Positions 12,431 to 23,687 of a stretch of 64,000 nucleotides of DNA are shown piece after piece (position 1 is the stretch's first letter; the number at the start of each line of letters is the position of its first letter). The position numbers were made by a program, and so were the translations under genes. Where the stretch lies: contig CM072807.1 of NCBI GenBank assembly GCA_037013495.1, positions 34,204,802 to 34,268,801 of the forward strand, written 5' to 3'. Under the pieces are notes generated by a model that saw only the letters and a list, made by a program, of their open reading frames with translations, did no database searches and was not told the DNA's origin. The DNA is from Hippophae tibetana. Taxonomy: Eukaryota; Streptophyta; Magnoliopsida; Rosales; Elaeagnaceae.

Positions 12431-13683
12431 AAAAAAAAGAAAATTAAATCTATCAACTAAAACAAGTAAAATAAGAATAGGAACTAAAGAATAATATTAA
12501 AATATGAATACAATATGATCGTAAGATCATCATTCATCACTAATATGTACTAAAAATCAATAAAAACATATCATAATTTCTTATTCTTTGATCATACCAA
12601 TTTAGAGAAATTTACAAGTTCAAAAGTCTCTACCTCTTCTTACCTAATCATTGAATTAAATAAAATTTTAATTCAAATTATTTCTAATAAACAACCTAAA
12701 ATAAGCTCTCAAAATTTAATCTATCAAAAAAATTTAATTTCAAGAGGGATATTGGATCAAGATTAAATTCATTGGCATGATTTAATTATCTTAAGTATTA
12801 GTTCTCATTGCAAACAATTTGTCACTAGTTATTTTAATTGATTAAATAATTACATACCTAATCAACTAAATTGATTAATGATAAATTAACCTAATTATTC
12901 AATTATACATTTAAATAATCAAGAAAATCCGTACAAATATTAAAGCACCCATAATCAAATAGAAAATTTGTTACTCATAGAAAACATTAAAATCATAACA
13001 ATATTCATGATTGTAAATAAAATAAAATAAAAGAAGAAATCTTAGGATTAATGTCTCTGAAACTAATCTTCAATACTTTTAATTGACTCCTTGAATCTTG
13101 TTCTTCTCTCTACTTCCATAAGATATTATATATCATTAACCTAATTAACCTATATATATTACTAGGCTTATAAAGGAACAAGTGGGATTAAAAAACTTGG
13201 AAACTACACTTTCACATTGATTTTTTGTATCAAGGGCCATGTGATGAGTGCTCAAAAAGCACTAAAATAACCATGATTTTATGCACATTAATTGATTAAA
13301 AATATATATATTTATATGTTTTATCATATATTTATATAAATTTGTCTTTTTCGGAATCACGGGTATTTTTATTGTTTTTCAGGTATTTTGGCTTAAAAAT
13401 GCAACTTAAAGTCTCAAAGAGGAATACCGGAAACAATACATCACAAATATATTAATAAATAAATGGGGAGAGGTCAACAAATATGGAAAAATTGAACAAA
13501 ATGGGTCAAAAATGACAAAAATGTCAAAAAGGAGAAAATCGCGCCGCCGCGCCCAGCTCCGCCCCAAGCTGCGCGCGTGGGCACTGTTCATCCGCGCAGA
13601 ACTGCGCACGGGTACTGTTCATCCGTGCAGAACTGCACGCGTGGGCACTGTTCACGCGCGCCAACGCCTTTTCGCCCCATTTT

Positions 13684-13709
13684 CACGTGCAGCCGCCCCC
13701 ATGACGTCA
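13684..13709 (+). promoter_or_regulatory. G-box plus TGACGTCA palindrome in family A LTR
   Basis: CACGTG (13684-13689) and TGACGTCA (13702-13709, within a 10 bp palindrome ATGACGTCAT) lie about 85-105 bp upstream of the TATA box. These are the canonical cores bound by plant bZIP factors (G-box and C-box/TGA-type). The same pair occurs in the same order and spacing in the LTRs at 6523-6548 and 9155-9180. Binding itself is inferred. Confidence 0.6.
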
Positions 13710-13790
13710 TTAATGACCTCAGCATTTCCAATACGCGTTTTTACATTTTTTTAACATTTTTTTTACTCATTTTTTCTCTTCATCCTCACC

Positions 13791-13798
13791 TATAAATA
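13791..13798 (+). promoter_or_regulatory. TATA box of family A LTR
   Basis: CTATAAATACC occurs at the same point of every long family A copy, followed by a pyrimidine-rich CTTCACTTC and CTCTCTTTCTTTC leader. It marks the U3/R region, with transcription expected to start about 30 bp downstream. AATAAA follows 205 bp later at 13996-14001. Confidence 0.65.
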
Positions 13799-13995
13799 CC
13801 CCCCTTCCCTTCACTTCAAAACACACCTTCAAAACCTCCAAATACATTCTTTTCTCTCTTTCTTTCTCTCTTTTTAGTTTTCTTTAGTTTTTCTTAGTTT
13901 TTAGCTTTTCTTAGTTAATTTCTCTTAGTTTTAGAGTTCTTCCCATTTTAGGGAAGAACTAGTTATGTTTTTGTAATATTTTAGCTTTTTGATTC

Positions 13996-14001
13996 AATAA
14001 A
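13996..14001 (+). terminator. polyadenylation signal of family A LTR
   Basis: AATAAA in the context TTGATTCAATAAATGGGAG is conserved in the family A copies that extend this far (for example 49720-49726 and 50857-50863). Its place downstream of the TATA box suits the end of R. Confidence 0.5.
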
Positions 14002-15512
14002 TGGGAGTGCAAATTCCGCTTGGAGTTTTTCCAGCAACGGGAATAGCGACGAAGTTCTGTAAGGATTATATTTTCTTTACAGTTATTTTTATGCTTTATT
14101 CTTACATGTTATATTTAATTTGTCTGTGATTAAATTTAACTGTGCTGGCTGTTTAGTAAACATGATGTAATAATAACGTTGTTATGCTTGCGAAATATTA
14201 AATAGGTAAAAATCTCTAAAATGAATTGATTTTGTTTTTATTCATGATTTTATATTAAGAATGTTAGAGAGAAATATATTATTTTTCATTACAAACTTAA
14301 ACCTGAAAATTGGATTTTAAGGTTTAGTTATCCGGTCTGATTTAGAGTAGTGCTCTTTTATTTGATGATACAATCGCCCGGTAGTTAGAGTGAAGCTCTA
14401 TTTCAAAAGTTTTTATAAGAATTATTATCTGAAAATGTATTGACAACATGTTTTCGGTAGTGGTTTTAAAACTTGAAAGTTAGTACTCGGATAACTAAAT
14501 TCTTAGGTTTAATTTGGACACCTTGAATAAAGTTTAAACTGTCTAACCCCACCAAAGGTGGCATTTAAATGGTTCATTTTCAATCTCTTAGAAAAAGGAA
14601 TTAATTTAATTAAGCATATTAGTTATCAAACCCACCCATAGGTGTTAATTGATTTGTTTAGTTAACAAAGAATATCTAACCCCACCAAAGGTGGTATTCA
14701 TACAAAAAAGGGAGAATCAATAAATATCAATTCATATCTTTAATAACCTAAATAATATGAGCAAGCATAATTAACTTAGTTATTATATCCATAAATACTC
14801 CGCCATTATAAATGATAAAATTTGCATAAATGTTTATTGAATCTATGTTTATTTTTATGTAAGTAGATTAAAAACACAAAACCCCAAAATATCGTGACAG
14901 GATGTTTAGGATTTAATTTCGTTTTTAAAAGTTTGAATAATAAATTAGAAACCACACACAATCCTTCCTTAGATCGACCTGGGGAGTATACTTATCATTT
15001 TCTACGAAATGATTCGTGCACTTGCGAGAGTTTTATAAATATTAAAACCAAAGTATTGGCAAGAATTGGCGATGCCGGTTTTCGTCCATCACCATGGTGC
15101 ACAATTTTCATGGCACGACACACAACAATTTTATACCCTTATAGTAAAATATGTGAATAGTATGCTATAGTGCACTATTTCCATGATGCAGTATGCGTTG
15201 TTTTTTCCAACTTCCCCTTTGATAACATTCTGATGTATTTTGTGTACACAATTTGGATTTAGGTCTTTCATTGTTTGAAAATTATGCCTTAAGTGTCGAA
15301 TCTTTAATACTTGTCACTTTGGACCCTTTCTTTCAATTTTAATTCTTTCATTTGTATCTTTTAACAATTAAAGTACCTAAAATACATCAAAACACACCTC
15401 TTGATTTCGGAAGCACATTTTGTAAAATAATTAAATAAAAATGTAATATTAAATTTTAATTATCCCAATTAATTCTGATAAATCACAAAATAAACATGTT
15501 TTTCAAGCATTC

Positions 15513-17389
15513 ATCACAACCCAAATCAATTTCTAGCTAGTCCATAGCAAGTTAAGTGATCTAAATATGTTCTCAAAAAGAAAATAAAGAATTCTAGCCT
15601 AAGTTAACCTAAATCACTTTCGTAGATTGATACGGTTGCATGTACCATATACAACAAGCCTGTAAACCCCCAGGTAGCCCTATTGGATGAGTTATAGTTC
15701 GTGAGTGCTTTTGATGATGATTCCCATAAACACCTTAACTATATCAAAATAAATCAAAACAAACAAACAAAAACTTGAAGTAAACAATTTTTTTTGCTTT
15801 CGAATCAATTCATATATTTGTCTTAAAAATTACCTATAACACATAACACATAAAATATTTAAATATCACTTATGGTCAAAGGGTAATTTAAAGATTAATT
15901 TTAATTTTGTAATCGACTCTTAAATCTCCATCTAACCACAAAACATTAATCTTAGCATCAGATGATTTCATGTACAACCTTTTTAGAACAAAATTTTTAA
16001 ACTCAAGACTATGCAAATATGATATGTATAAACATTATATCCATAGATTTAATTTTCAAATCACTAGCTACTAATATAAAATGGATACACTACCTTGGAT
16101 CAATAGATCTTTAGTAGGATATTAACATTAGGTTGAGATGTGTGGTTATGAAAGAACTAGAAAATGAGTATAAAAACAAGATAATTAACTTAATTAAGTT
16201 CAAACAATACCATTTTAAGTTCTAAAATAATTCAAAATGTTGCCTAACTAATCCAACTAGGGTTAAGTACACTACAAGTATAATTTCACATTATGTCAAA
16301 TACCACTACAACTCTCTCTTTTTGCTTTTTTTTTCTTTTTATAACATAAGAGATATAAAATTCAATTACTAAAAACTTTCATCCTTTTTAATTCCATAAT
16401 GGATTTTTTTATTAGATATTAGAAGGATAGGATAATGTATTTTTGACTCATAAAAAGGTAGGTTATAACAGATTAAAGAAAAAAATTAAGGCCAATTGTA
16501 TATTCTATATACGCTTAAAGGGATACTAGCGACAAAGAGACAAAGCTTGAAAATGCTCAATCGGTCCAAAAATAACCTAAATCATTTCCTAAGAAATGTA
16601 CATTCTATGATTTTGTCTCAAGTGATTTTCAAACAAGTTTTAGAGTTTATTGAGATCTAGATGTCTATAAAAAGTTGCACATAAAAGTAGTTTGAGTCCT
16701 AACCTTATAATTTGACCTTATTTTTTATAATGGATAGTTAGGTAGTGCAGTAAATCGGTACTTTTTCTCTTAAGTAAATTGTTTAGCCTAGTTTATTTTC
16801 ATCTAAAAATATCGTGTATCAATCTTTATTTATTTTTATTTACACGTAATTACATGTCTGATTATTTACAAAAAAAAAAAATTTATTGTAATTTCATTGA
16901 GTATATATTCATATACTCTACCTAATTAGGCATGGAAATAAAAACGGCATCCGAATTTTTTTGTCCATTAATCTTCCAAGGCTGTTTTTTTAATTGAATA
17001 TGAGAGGATTATTAAGCTATAATATTAACCTAAAGTTGTAATATAATGATAACGATTATTTGCACTAATTTTTTTTAAAATAAAAGGTTGTAACTTACAC
17101 CTTAAATGTGTATCAAAATATTACAATTAGGTTAGCACTCCATAGTATCATTGTTCATTTAGTATATTAATTACAAGAATTATTAAATTAATAAAAAAAT
17201 AATACAAATCAATAATCAACAAATCTATAATTAAATCTGAGGTAAGTATCAAAACAAATAAAAACATTAGCGGAAATCCCACCATTATGTAACTGTGCAA
17301 ATACTAGGTTTCATTGATGCTATAAAATCATGATTTACACTAATTGATTGATTACCTTTTGGAAAAACAAATTCTGGTCCGTACACACT

Positions 17390-17390
<1 letters not shown>
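15513..17390 (-). other. family C element interior and adjoining AT-rich sequence
   Basis: 15513-15740 matches the conserved 3' interior at 7053-7250, including the CCATAGCAAG and GATTGATACGGTTGCAT words. Beyond about 16000 no homology is clear. A patch at 16700-16880 resembles 42180-42310 (CTAAAAATATCG/AG TGT and a following ACATGTCTGATT/GCATGCCTGACC). No coding frame is supported. It may be the remains of the element that carried the family C LTR. Confidence 0.4.

Positions 17391-17437
<47 letters not shown>
17391..17437 (+). repeat. (AAT)n microsatellite
   Basis: An uninterrupted run of about 15 AAT/TAA units. It produces a meaningless poly-asparagine stretch in one frame. Confidence 0.9.
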
Positions 17438-17750
17438 TGATAATAAAGAAAGTATTTTATAATAAAATAAGTTATATAAGTGTATTTAATTTAATAAAAT
17501 TTAAAAATTTAAAACCCATAATATTTCATCCCTGATTTACACAAGCCAAACTCTATGCAATTACTTTGTTTAAATTTTATTTTTTGACTTGTTGATTTAC
17601 CTAACGAATTAACAAACTTATGGCACTTACAATAAAATAATATCAATTCACCATGCAAAGAGAAAAAATTTCCACTCTTTCAAGGCTGTTTCTTGTTTAT
17701 AAATGAATATGGGAGGGTTATTCAGCCATAAGATTAACAAAAAAGTTTAA

Positions 17751-17842
17751 TAATAATAATTGTTAAGTCGGTTAGAGACACTTCTTCCATTAAACATAAT
17801 AATAATTGTTAAGTCGGTTAGAGACACTTCTTCCATTAAACA
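17751..17842 (+). repeat. 46 bp tandem duplication at the TRIM 5' end
   Basis: Two almost identical 46 bp units run back to back, each starting TAATAATAATTGTTAAGTC and ending CCATTAAACA. Each copies the first part of the TRIM LTR, so the duplication arose after the insertion or by a false start of the element. Confidence 0.85.
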
Positions 17843-18100
17843 TGTAAGTTTGAGAATCTTTCATTAACTTAAATTTTGAGGTGGAATTAAGTTCAAGTTT
17901 AACATGGTGTCAGAACTAGTTTCCTATCCTATCGGTCTTTGTGTCGTAAATCCAGACTATATCATAAATTTAGACTCTAATCGATGTGGATGAGGATGTT
18001 AAGTCTCACATTAACTAAGGACACTTCTTCCATTACTTAAATAAGTTTGGGCAATCCTTCAATTTATAACTTAAGTTTTGAGACGGAGTTAGACTCAAAT
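17761..18100 (+). mobile_element. TRIM (terminal-repeat retrotransposon in miniature)
   Basis: The LTR-like sequence at 17807-17903 starts TGTTAAGTC and ends TTTAACA. It is followed at once by TGGTGTCAGAAC (17904-17915), a one- or two-base variant of the usual initiator-tRNA-Met primer-binding site TGGTATCAGAGC. An interior of only about 90 bp ends in purine-rich GTGGATGAGGA, and the second LTR begins TGTTAAGTC at 17997 and runs to about 18100. Total size is far too small for coding genes, as in TRIMs. The first LTR copy is partly duplicated (46 bp tandem repeat from 17751). Confidence 0.65.
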
Positions 18101-18460
18101 CGAAGAAGAATAAGAAGATAAATATATATAGTTTATATCTAATTTGATAATATTTTTAAAACCCATATTGCATCCATGATTTACTCAAGTCAGCAATTAC
18201 TTTGTTCAAAATTTCCTTTTTGACTTCTTGATTTTTCTGAAGAATTAGCAAATTTATGCCAATTTTTTAATGAAAGGATATGACTGTGAAGTGTTGGTAG
18301 GTATATTGGGATATTTTAATTAGTTAACACTTATTTAATATTCTTATTATTTAGCCATCAATTAAAATATTATCAAATATATATTAAAAAAATTCGGAAA
18401 AAAAAATCTCAACAAAACCTATAAATAATAGTTAAACATGATCTTTTCTATAAATACTGT

Positions 18461-19108
18461 TGTAAATTAGCACTTGTGAAAGCGAAGATTGGGTCCAATT
18501 TTAGTTACACAAATTAATAATAATGGGTAACGGCAAAAGTAATAAGCAGTAAGAAATTAAATGGCACACAATGATTTAAGTGGTTCAACTTTTCAATGTG
18601 AAAAGTCTACTCCACTGATGACGGCACACAGAGAAAAATTCACTAATAATCAAAATGGAGATACAAACACCAATTCCAGATAGCTTCACACATTATACCA
18701 AAATCCAAAATCAACCCACAAAATATTACCTCTAATTTACTGGTAATATATATAGCAAGATAAATTAACAAATTTGTTATTAAATCAAATATTACCGTAC
18801 AAATGGGAGAAACTCCACCAATGGAAACAATAATGGACAACTTGTCTTTTAGGGGTTGAAGAAAATGATATGGCCGGTCAAGAAGAAAAGCTGGTGAAGA
18901 AGCAAATATATTTCCTCTGCTCTGCACATATATTCCCTCTGCTCTGCTGCATTGCTCTCTGTTTCTTTTCTTTTTCTTTTCAGTTCTTGCGGCTGCTGCA
19001 CGACTTCACGCAGCAAGAGAGCCAATATATATATTAGTTAAACCTAAGGGTTATAATATGGGCAGATGGGCTTTGGGCTCAATTTTTTTGGGGCCACATT
19101 TAATAACA
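18461..19108 (-). repeat. copia 3' LTR (648 bp)
   Basis: On the minus strand it starts TGTTATTAAATG at 19108 and ends AATTTACA at 18461. It follows a purine tract AAGGTGGAGATT (19109-19120). The region equal to the first 103 bp from 18461 is repeated at 23221-23323. Confidence 0.85.
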
Positions 19109-19200
19109 AATCTCCACCTTGGCTCAAAACAGAAAACAAATTCTTCTAATGAAATTCCTTAGATTACCAAATAACCGTCGTCCAAAGCCCCAAAGGGTGA

Positions 19201-20708
19201 TCATCTTTTGCAAATACCAATCAAGTCCAAGCAATGCTTGAACTTATTAAATGGAACTGGTTTGGTTAACATATCAGCTGAATTCTCTGTAGTGGCTATC
19301 TTATTGAAAAAAATAGCACCCTGAGAGACAATGTCACGAACGAAGTGATATCTGACATCAATGTGTTTGGTTCTTTCATGATATATAGTATTCTTAGTCA
19401 AGTGTATCGCTCTCTGACTATCACAAAATACAACAGAAGTATCCTGTTGTAAACCCAAATCACAAACCAAACCTCTAAGCCAAATGGCTTCTTTCGCTGC
19501 TTCTACTGCTGCCATATATTCTGCCTCTATCGTAGACAAAGAAACTGTAGACTGTAAAGTAGCCTTCCAACTAATGGCACAATGAGAAAGAGTGAAGACA
19601 TAACCTGTCAGAGATCTTCTTCTATCCAGATCACCAGCATAATCGGAGTTCACATAACCAATAACACTGCAACCAGTATTTGAACTCCCATCATATACCA
19701 AACCAAAATTAGATGTACCTTTCAAATACCGAAGTATCCATTTCACTGCTAGCCAATGACCCTTACCAGGATTATCCATATATCTGCTGACAACACTAAC
19801 TGCATGTGAAATGTCTGGACGAGTACAAACCATAGCGTACATCAAACTACCAACAACACTAGCATATGGAACCTGAGACATGTACCACCCTTCTTCTTCT
19901 GACTGTGGTGACAAATCCAAAGAAAGCCTGAAATGCGCAGCTAACGGTGTACTCACAGGTTTAGAATCTTTCATGCCAAAGCGTTCAAGAACTTTTTCAA
20001 TATAACTTTTCTGAGTCAAATAAAGCTTTCCCGCTTGTCTATCCCTGTAAATTTCATGCCTAATATTTTCTTCGCTGCACCCAAATCTTTCATCTCAAAT
20101 TCACCATTAAGTTGAGACTTTAATTTCTGAATCTCAGACTTATTCTTAGAAGCAATAAGCATGTCATCAACATAAAACAACAAATAAATGGATGAACCAT
20201 CATGAAATCTTTTATGATAAACACAACTATCATAATCACTCCTAGAGTAATCATGATCAATCATAAAAGAATCAAACCGCTTATACCACTACCTAGGAGA
20301 TTGCTTCCGCCCATATAAAGACTTTTTCAATAAACAAACATGATCTTCCTTACCTGGAACAACAAACCCCTCTGGTTGATGCATATATATTTGTTCTTCA
20401 AGCTCACCATGTAAGAAGGCTATCTTGACATCAAGTTGTTCTAATTCCATGTCAAACAATGCAACCATAGCAAGTAACACACGAATACCTTTCTTCTGAC
20501 AATAGCCCTTTGCAACAACACGTGCCTTGAACCTAGCTGCTTCAACCTCAGGTATACCTCCCTTAGGCGGTTTCACCAATTCCCAAGTATGATTCTTATG
20601 AAGTGATTCAATCTCTTCATTCATAGCAACAAACCACTGAACAGACTCATCACAAGTAACAGCTTCATGATAACTAAAAGGTTCATGTACCTCAATAGAC
20701 TCTACCAC
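19201..20708 (-). pseudogene. pol: copia reverse transcriptase and RNase H
   Basis: From 20708 downward the frame encodes the start of the reverse transcriptase domain (EPFSYHEAV through LDVKIAFLHGELEEQIYM). A CAG-to-TAG type stop at about 20287 and a frame change near 20016 split the domain. The middle piece carries the catalytic YVDD motif (LLFYVDDMLIAS). The last piece (19201-20019, 272 codons) covers the end of the palm/thumb and RNase H, with the typical STIEAEYMA and HIDVRYHFVRD motifs, and ends 93 bp before the LTR. Confidence 0.9.
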
Positions 20709-20928
20709 AGATAATGCAAAAGAAGCTAAGTCTGCATCTGCATACCTCTAAGGGCGTCGAATCTCTCTTATTCCTTTACCTTTAGCGATACTGTATGGTT
20801 GCTCATGTTGCTCTTCTACTACATTATGAGCATCTATCTCATCCATAGATGGTTGATCCGAAGTGCCCTCTTTCATTTGACTAGGAGCTCCACTCTCAAG
20901 CTTTACCTGCTCACTAACACCGTGGTCT

Positions 20929-21912
20929 TTATCTACAACAATAGACTATTTTTTTCTTTTCCAACATGGAAAACTCATCAAACTTAACATCTCTGATAAT
21001 CAAAAATTTAGGTGACTTGGGTTCAACACACCATAATCTATAACCCTTCACCCCAGAAGGATACCCCAAAAATATGCATTTCAGTGCCCTAGGCTCAATT
21101 TTACCATCATTAACATGACCATAAGCAGGATAACCAAAAACTTTCAAATCAGAATAATTAGCAGGAGTACCAAAGAATACCTCAAACGGAATCTTCAACT
21201 CAATTGCAGTTGATGGAGACTGATTCACCAAATAACAGGCATGGTTACAAGCTTCAGCCCAAAAATATTTATCCAAGTCAGCTTGAAAAAGCATACAACG
21301 AGCTCTTTCTAAGAGAGTCCTGTTCATACGTTCTGCTACTCCATTTTGCTATGGTGTATGACGCACAGTACGGTGTCTCACTATGCCATTTCTTTCACAG
21401 AACTCATTAAACTGACTGTCACAAAATTCCAAACCATTATCAGTTCTCAAATGCTTGATTTTCTTGCTTGTTTGATTTTCTATACAAGCCTTGAGTTTCA
21501 CAAATTTTGAGAACGCATCATTCTTATTCTTCAGAAAATACACCCAAACATGACGAGAGAAGTCATCAATAAAAGTCAACATATACTGGGTGCCACCCTT
21601 AGACACAACACGAGAAGGACCCCAAAGATCTGAATGAATATAATCAACAGTACCTTTCGTTTTATGGATGGTTGTACTGAACTTAACCCTGCGATGCTTT
21701 TCATAAATACAATGCTCACAGAAATCAAGTTTCCCAATTTTTTGACCACAAAGAAAATCCCGTTTGCTCAAAATAGACATCCCTGCCTCACTCATATGCC
21801 CAAGCCGCATATGCCATAATCGAGTAGTGTCTGAATCTTGATTTGACGAGGATGAAACTGATACATTGCCAATAACAGTGCTACCCTGAAGCATATAGAG
21901 ACCACGCGACAA
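20929..21912 (-). pseudogene. pol: copia integrase
   Basis: The zinc-binding HHCC region (LWHMRLGHM followed by CEHC) opens the domain at the 21912 end. The catalytic core shows the first Asp in HSDLWGPS and the second in RTDNGLEF. The catalytic Glu sits in QNGVAERMNRTL, just past an in-frame TAG at about 21346-21348 that separates the two open pieces. It continues to about 20929 with the post-integrase segment FGYPAYGH. With the stop in place the core cannot be made as one protein. Confidence 0.9.
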
Positions 21913-22049
21913 TTACCCTTTAATAACAACGAGAGCACCCTTACTAACTTTTAAAACTCCACCTTCAGCTACATACTTATAGCCTTGTGAATCAAGAGTA
22001 CCCAAAGATATCAAATTCTTTTTCAAATCTGGAACATGGCGAACATCCT

Positions 22050-22304
22050 TTAAAGTCCTAACAATACCATCATGCATCTTATTCGGACAGTACCAATACC
22101 AACAACCTTGTAGGACATATTGTTTCCCATCAAGACAACACCCCCATCAATAGACTGATAAGAAGCAAACCAATCTCTACTAGGGCACATATGGTAAGTG
22201 CAACCCGAATCAAGAATCCAAACATCTCCAGGAGAACCAATAGATACTGATAGAACATTTTTCACCATCAGAACCAGAACTATCTGCAACACTAGCAACA
22301 TCAT
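22050..22304 (-). pseudogene. pol: copia aspartic protease region
   Basis: The catalytic motif is present as [18 protein letters not shown] (D-S-G). This piece is in another frame than the gag piece it overlaps at 22210-22304, so a frameshift separates them. It ends early at 22050; the linker to integrase lies in a third open piece. Confidence 0.85.
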
Positions 22305-23068
22305 TAGTACCAGAAGACGTTGTGGCAGATTTTCCTTTACCTTTGAGTTTTGGACAATTTACTTTCCAATGCCCTTCCTGACGGCAATAGTTGCATTTAT
22401 CTTTTCGTTTTCTAGATTTGGATCTAGACTTGCCTCTATTATTGCTTGTACCTTTTTCTTGATTTCTACCTCTAACAAATAAACCGCTACTATTATCAAT
22501 GTTGCTTGTAGACACCTTTTTCTTCAACTCTCTGGATGTCAAAGCTGCTTTGACATCTTGCAAAGAAATAGTGTCTCGCCCATATAGCATGGTATCAACA
22601 AAATGTTCAAATGAATGAGGTAAAGAACATAATAGAACTAAGGCCTGATCCTCATCATCAATCTTAACACCACCATTTTTCAGATCACGAATAATTTTAG
22701 TAAATTCATCAAGATGATCGTGCAAAGGTGTACCTTCTGACATTCTGAATGTATACAAACGCTGCTTCAAATATAACCGACTAGTCAAAGACTTGGTCAT
22801 ATACAAATTCTCCAATTTAAGCCATAACCCAACAGGAGATTCTTCATCACCAACTTCCCGTAATACCTCATCAAACAAGGATAACTGAATTGAACTGAGA
22901 GCTTTTTCCATTAATGCATCTTTTTCTTCATCAGTCAATTTTTCTGGCAATTTATCCTTACCTTCAAGTGTCTTAACGAGCCCTTCTTTAACTAATACAA
23001 CCCGCATCTTCATACGCCAAAGACTGAAATCATTCCATTGAATTTCTCAATTTCATATTTTGCCGCCA
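22210..23068 (-). pseudogene. gag: copia gag
   Basis: The gag polyprotein has the UBN2-type domain (for example SLPHSFEHFVDTML) and a CCHC zinc knuckle with spacing C-X2-C-X4-H-X4-C ([14 protein letters not shown]). The natural start is ATGGCGGCAAAA near 23068, but a one-base loss soon after puts the body, open from 23013, in another frame. Two independent frameshifts therefore flank this domain. Confidence 0.88.
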
Positions 23069-23202
23069 TGACAGAAAACCCAATATTATATAAATAAAAG
23101 CACAATCTAGAAAATATGAAACCAATCAGATAACCAAAAGCTCAAAATAAATCCAAAAGAACAAACTTGATCAGTTCCAATAAATAACAGAATAACCCAA
23201 TT

Positions 23203-23214
23203 GCTCTGATACCA
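23203..23214 (-). other. copia primer-binding site
   Basis: TGGTATCAGAGC on the minus strand lies six bases inside the 5' LTR end (23221). It is complementary to the 3' end of initiator tRNA-Met, the usual primer of plant copia elements. Confidence 0.85.
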
Positions 23215-23220
23215 ATTTCT

Positions 23221-23323
23221 TGTAAATTACCACTTGCGGAAGCAAAGATCGGGTCCAATTTTGGTTGCACAAATTAATAATAATGGGTAACGGCAAAAGT
23301 AATAAGCAGTAAGAAATTAAATG
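23221..23323 (-). repeat. copia 5' LTR remnant (103 bp)
   Basis: This matches the last 103 bp of the 3' LTR (18461-18563) with 7 differences counted by eye. The homology stops exactly at AAATTAAATG, where the trinucleotide repeat begins. The other roughly 545 bp of the LTR and its outer flank are missing. Confidence 0.85.
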
Positions 23324-23387
<64 letters not shown>

Positions 23388-23445
23388 TGATAATGATGAT
23401 GATAATAATAATGATGATAATGATGATGATAATAATAATAATAAT

Positions 23446-23486
<41 letters not shown>

Positions 23487-23494
23487 TGATGATG

Positions 23495-23525
<31 letters not shown>

Positions 23526-23557
23526 TGATAATAATGATGATGATAATGATGATGATG

Positions 23558-23624
<67 letters not shown>

Positions 23625-23629
23625 TGATG

Positions 23630-23687
<58 letters not shown>

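Larger units (their letters stand above)
13242..15091 (+). repeat. family A solo LTR with CCATG target duplication (1850 bp)
   Basis: It begins TGATGAGTGC and ends TTTTCGTCCATCA. CCATG lies directly outside both ends (13237-13241 and 15092-15096), a perfect 5 bp target duplication. It contains a CpG-rich block (about 13535-13680), G-box 13684-13689, palindrome TGACGTCA 13702-13709, TATA box 13791-13798 and AATAAA 13996-14001, then about 1.1 kb of U5. It has inserted into the minus-orientation family C LTR. With no interior and a perfect duplication it is a product of LTR-LTR recombination. It is the best reference copy of the family in this window. Confidence 0.9.
12560..15512 (-). repeat. 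family C LTR, minus orientation, interrupted by a family A solo LTR
   Basis: On the minus strand it starts TGATGAATGCTTGAAAAACA at 15512, runs to about 15097, is interrupted by the family A solo LTR (13242-15091) and continues from 13241 down to about 12560. It pairs in inverted orientation with the copy at 9706-12430. The interior that follows it (15513 onward) matches the interior beside the family A 3' LTR at 7053. The end near 12560 is approximate. Confidence 0.6.
17523..18270 (+). repeat. dispersed direct repeats around the TRIM element
   Basis: A block of about 110 bp at 17523-17640 (CATCCCTGATTTACACAAG, then TTTTTGACTTGTTGATTT) recurs in diverged form at 18165-18270 (CATCCATGATTTACTCAAG, then TTTTTGACTTCTTGATTT). 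A further block around CAAGGCTGTTT occurs at about 16976 and 17680. The TRIM element lies between the two main copies, so part of this is a local duplication. Confidence 0.5.
18461..23323 (-). mobile_element. Ty1/copia retrotransposon, decayed (probably Tork-like)
   Basis: Minus-strand order is partial 5' LTR, primer-binding site, gag, protease, integrase, reverse transcriptase, RNase H, polypurine tract, 3' LTR. Integrase before reverse transcriptase is diagnostic for copia. The coding region carries several in-frame stops and frameshifts, so it cannot make its own proteins. The first 103 bp of the two LTRs, counted by eye, differ at 7 positions, mostly transitions, which points to an old insertion. 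ACTGT precedes the 3' LTR at 18456-18460; the matching duplication at the other end is gone. Tork assignment rests on overall similarity of the integrase wording and is tentative. Confidence 0.92.

Noticed and set aside
14894-15160. Open frame of 88 codons, similar to one at 5149-5373
   Set aside because: It lies at the 3' end of the family A U5 in both copies, crosses the LTR boundary in this copy, and is broken in the copy at 51550-51634. Similarity reflects LTR homology.
17251-17540. Poly-asparagine frame starting at 17344
   Set aside because: Produced by the (AAT)n microsatellite.
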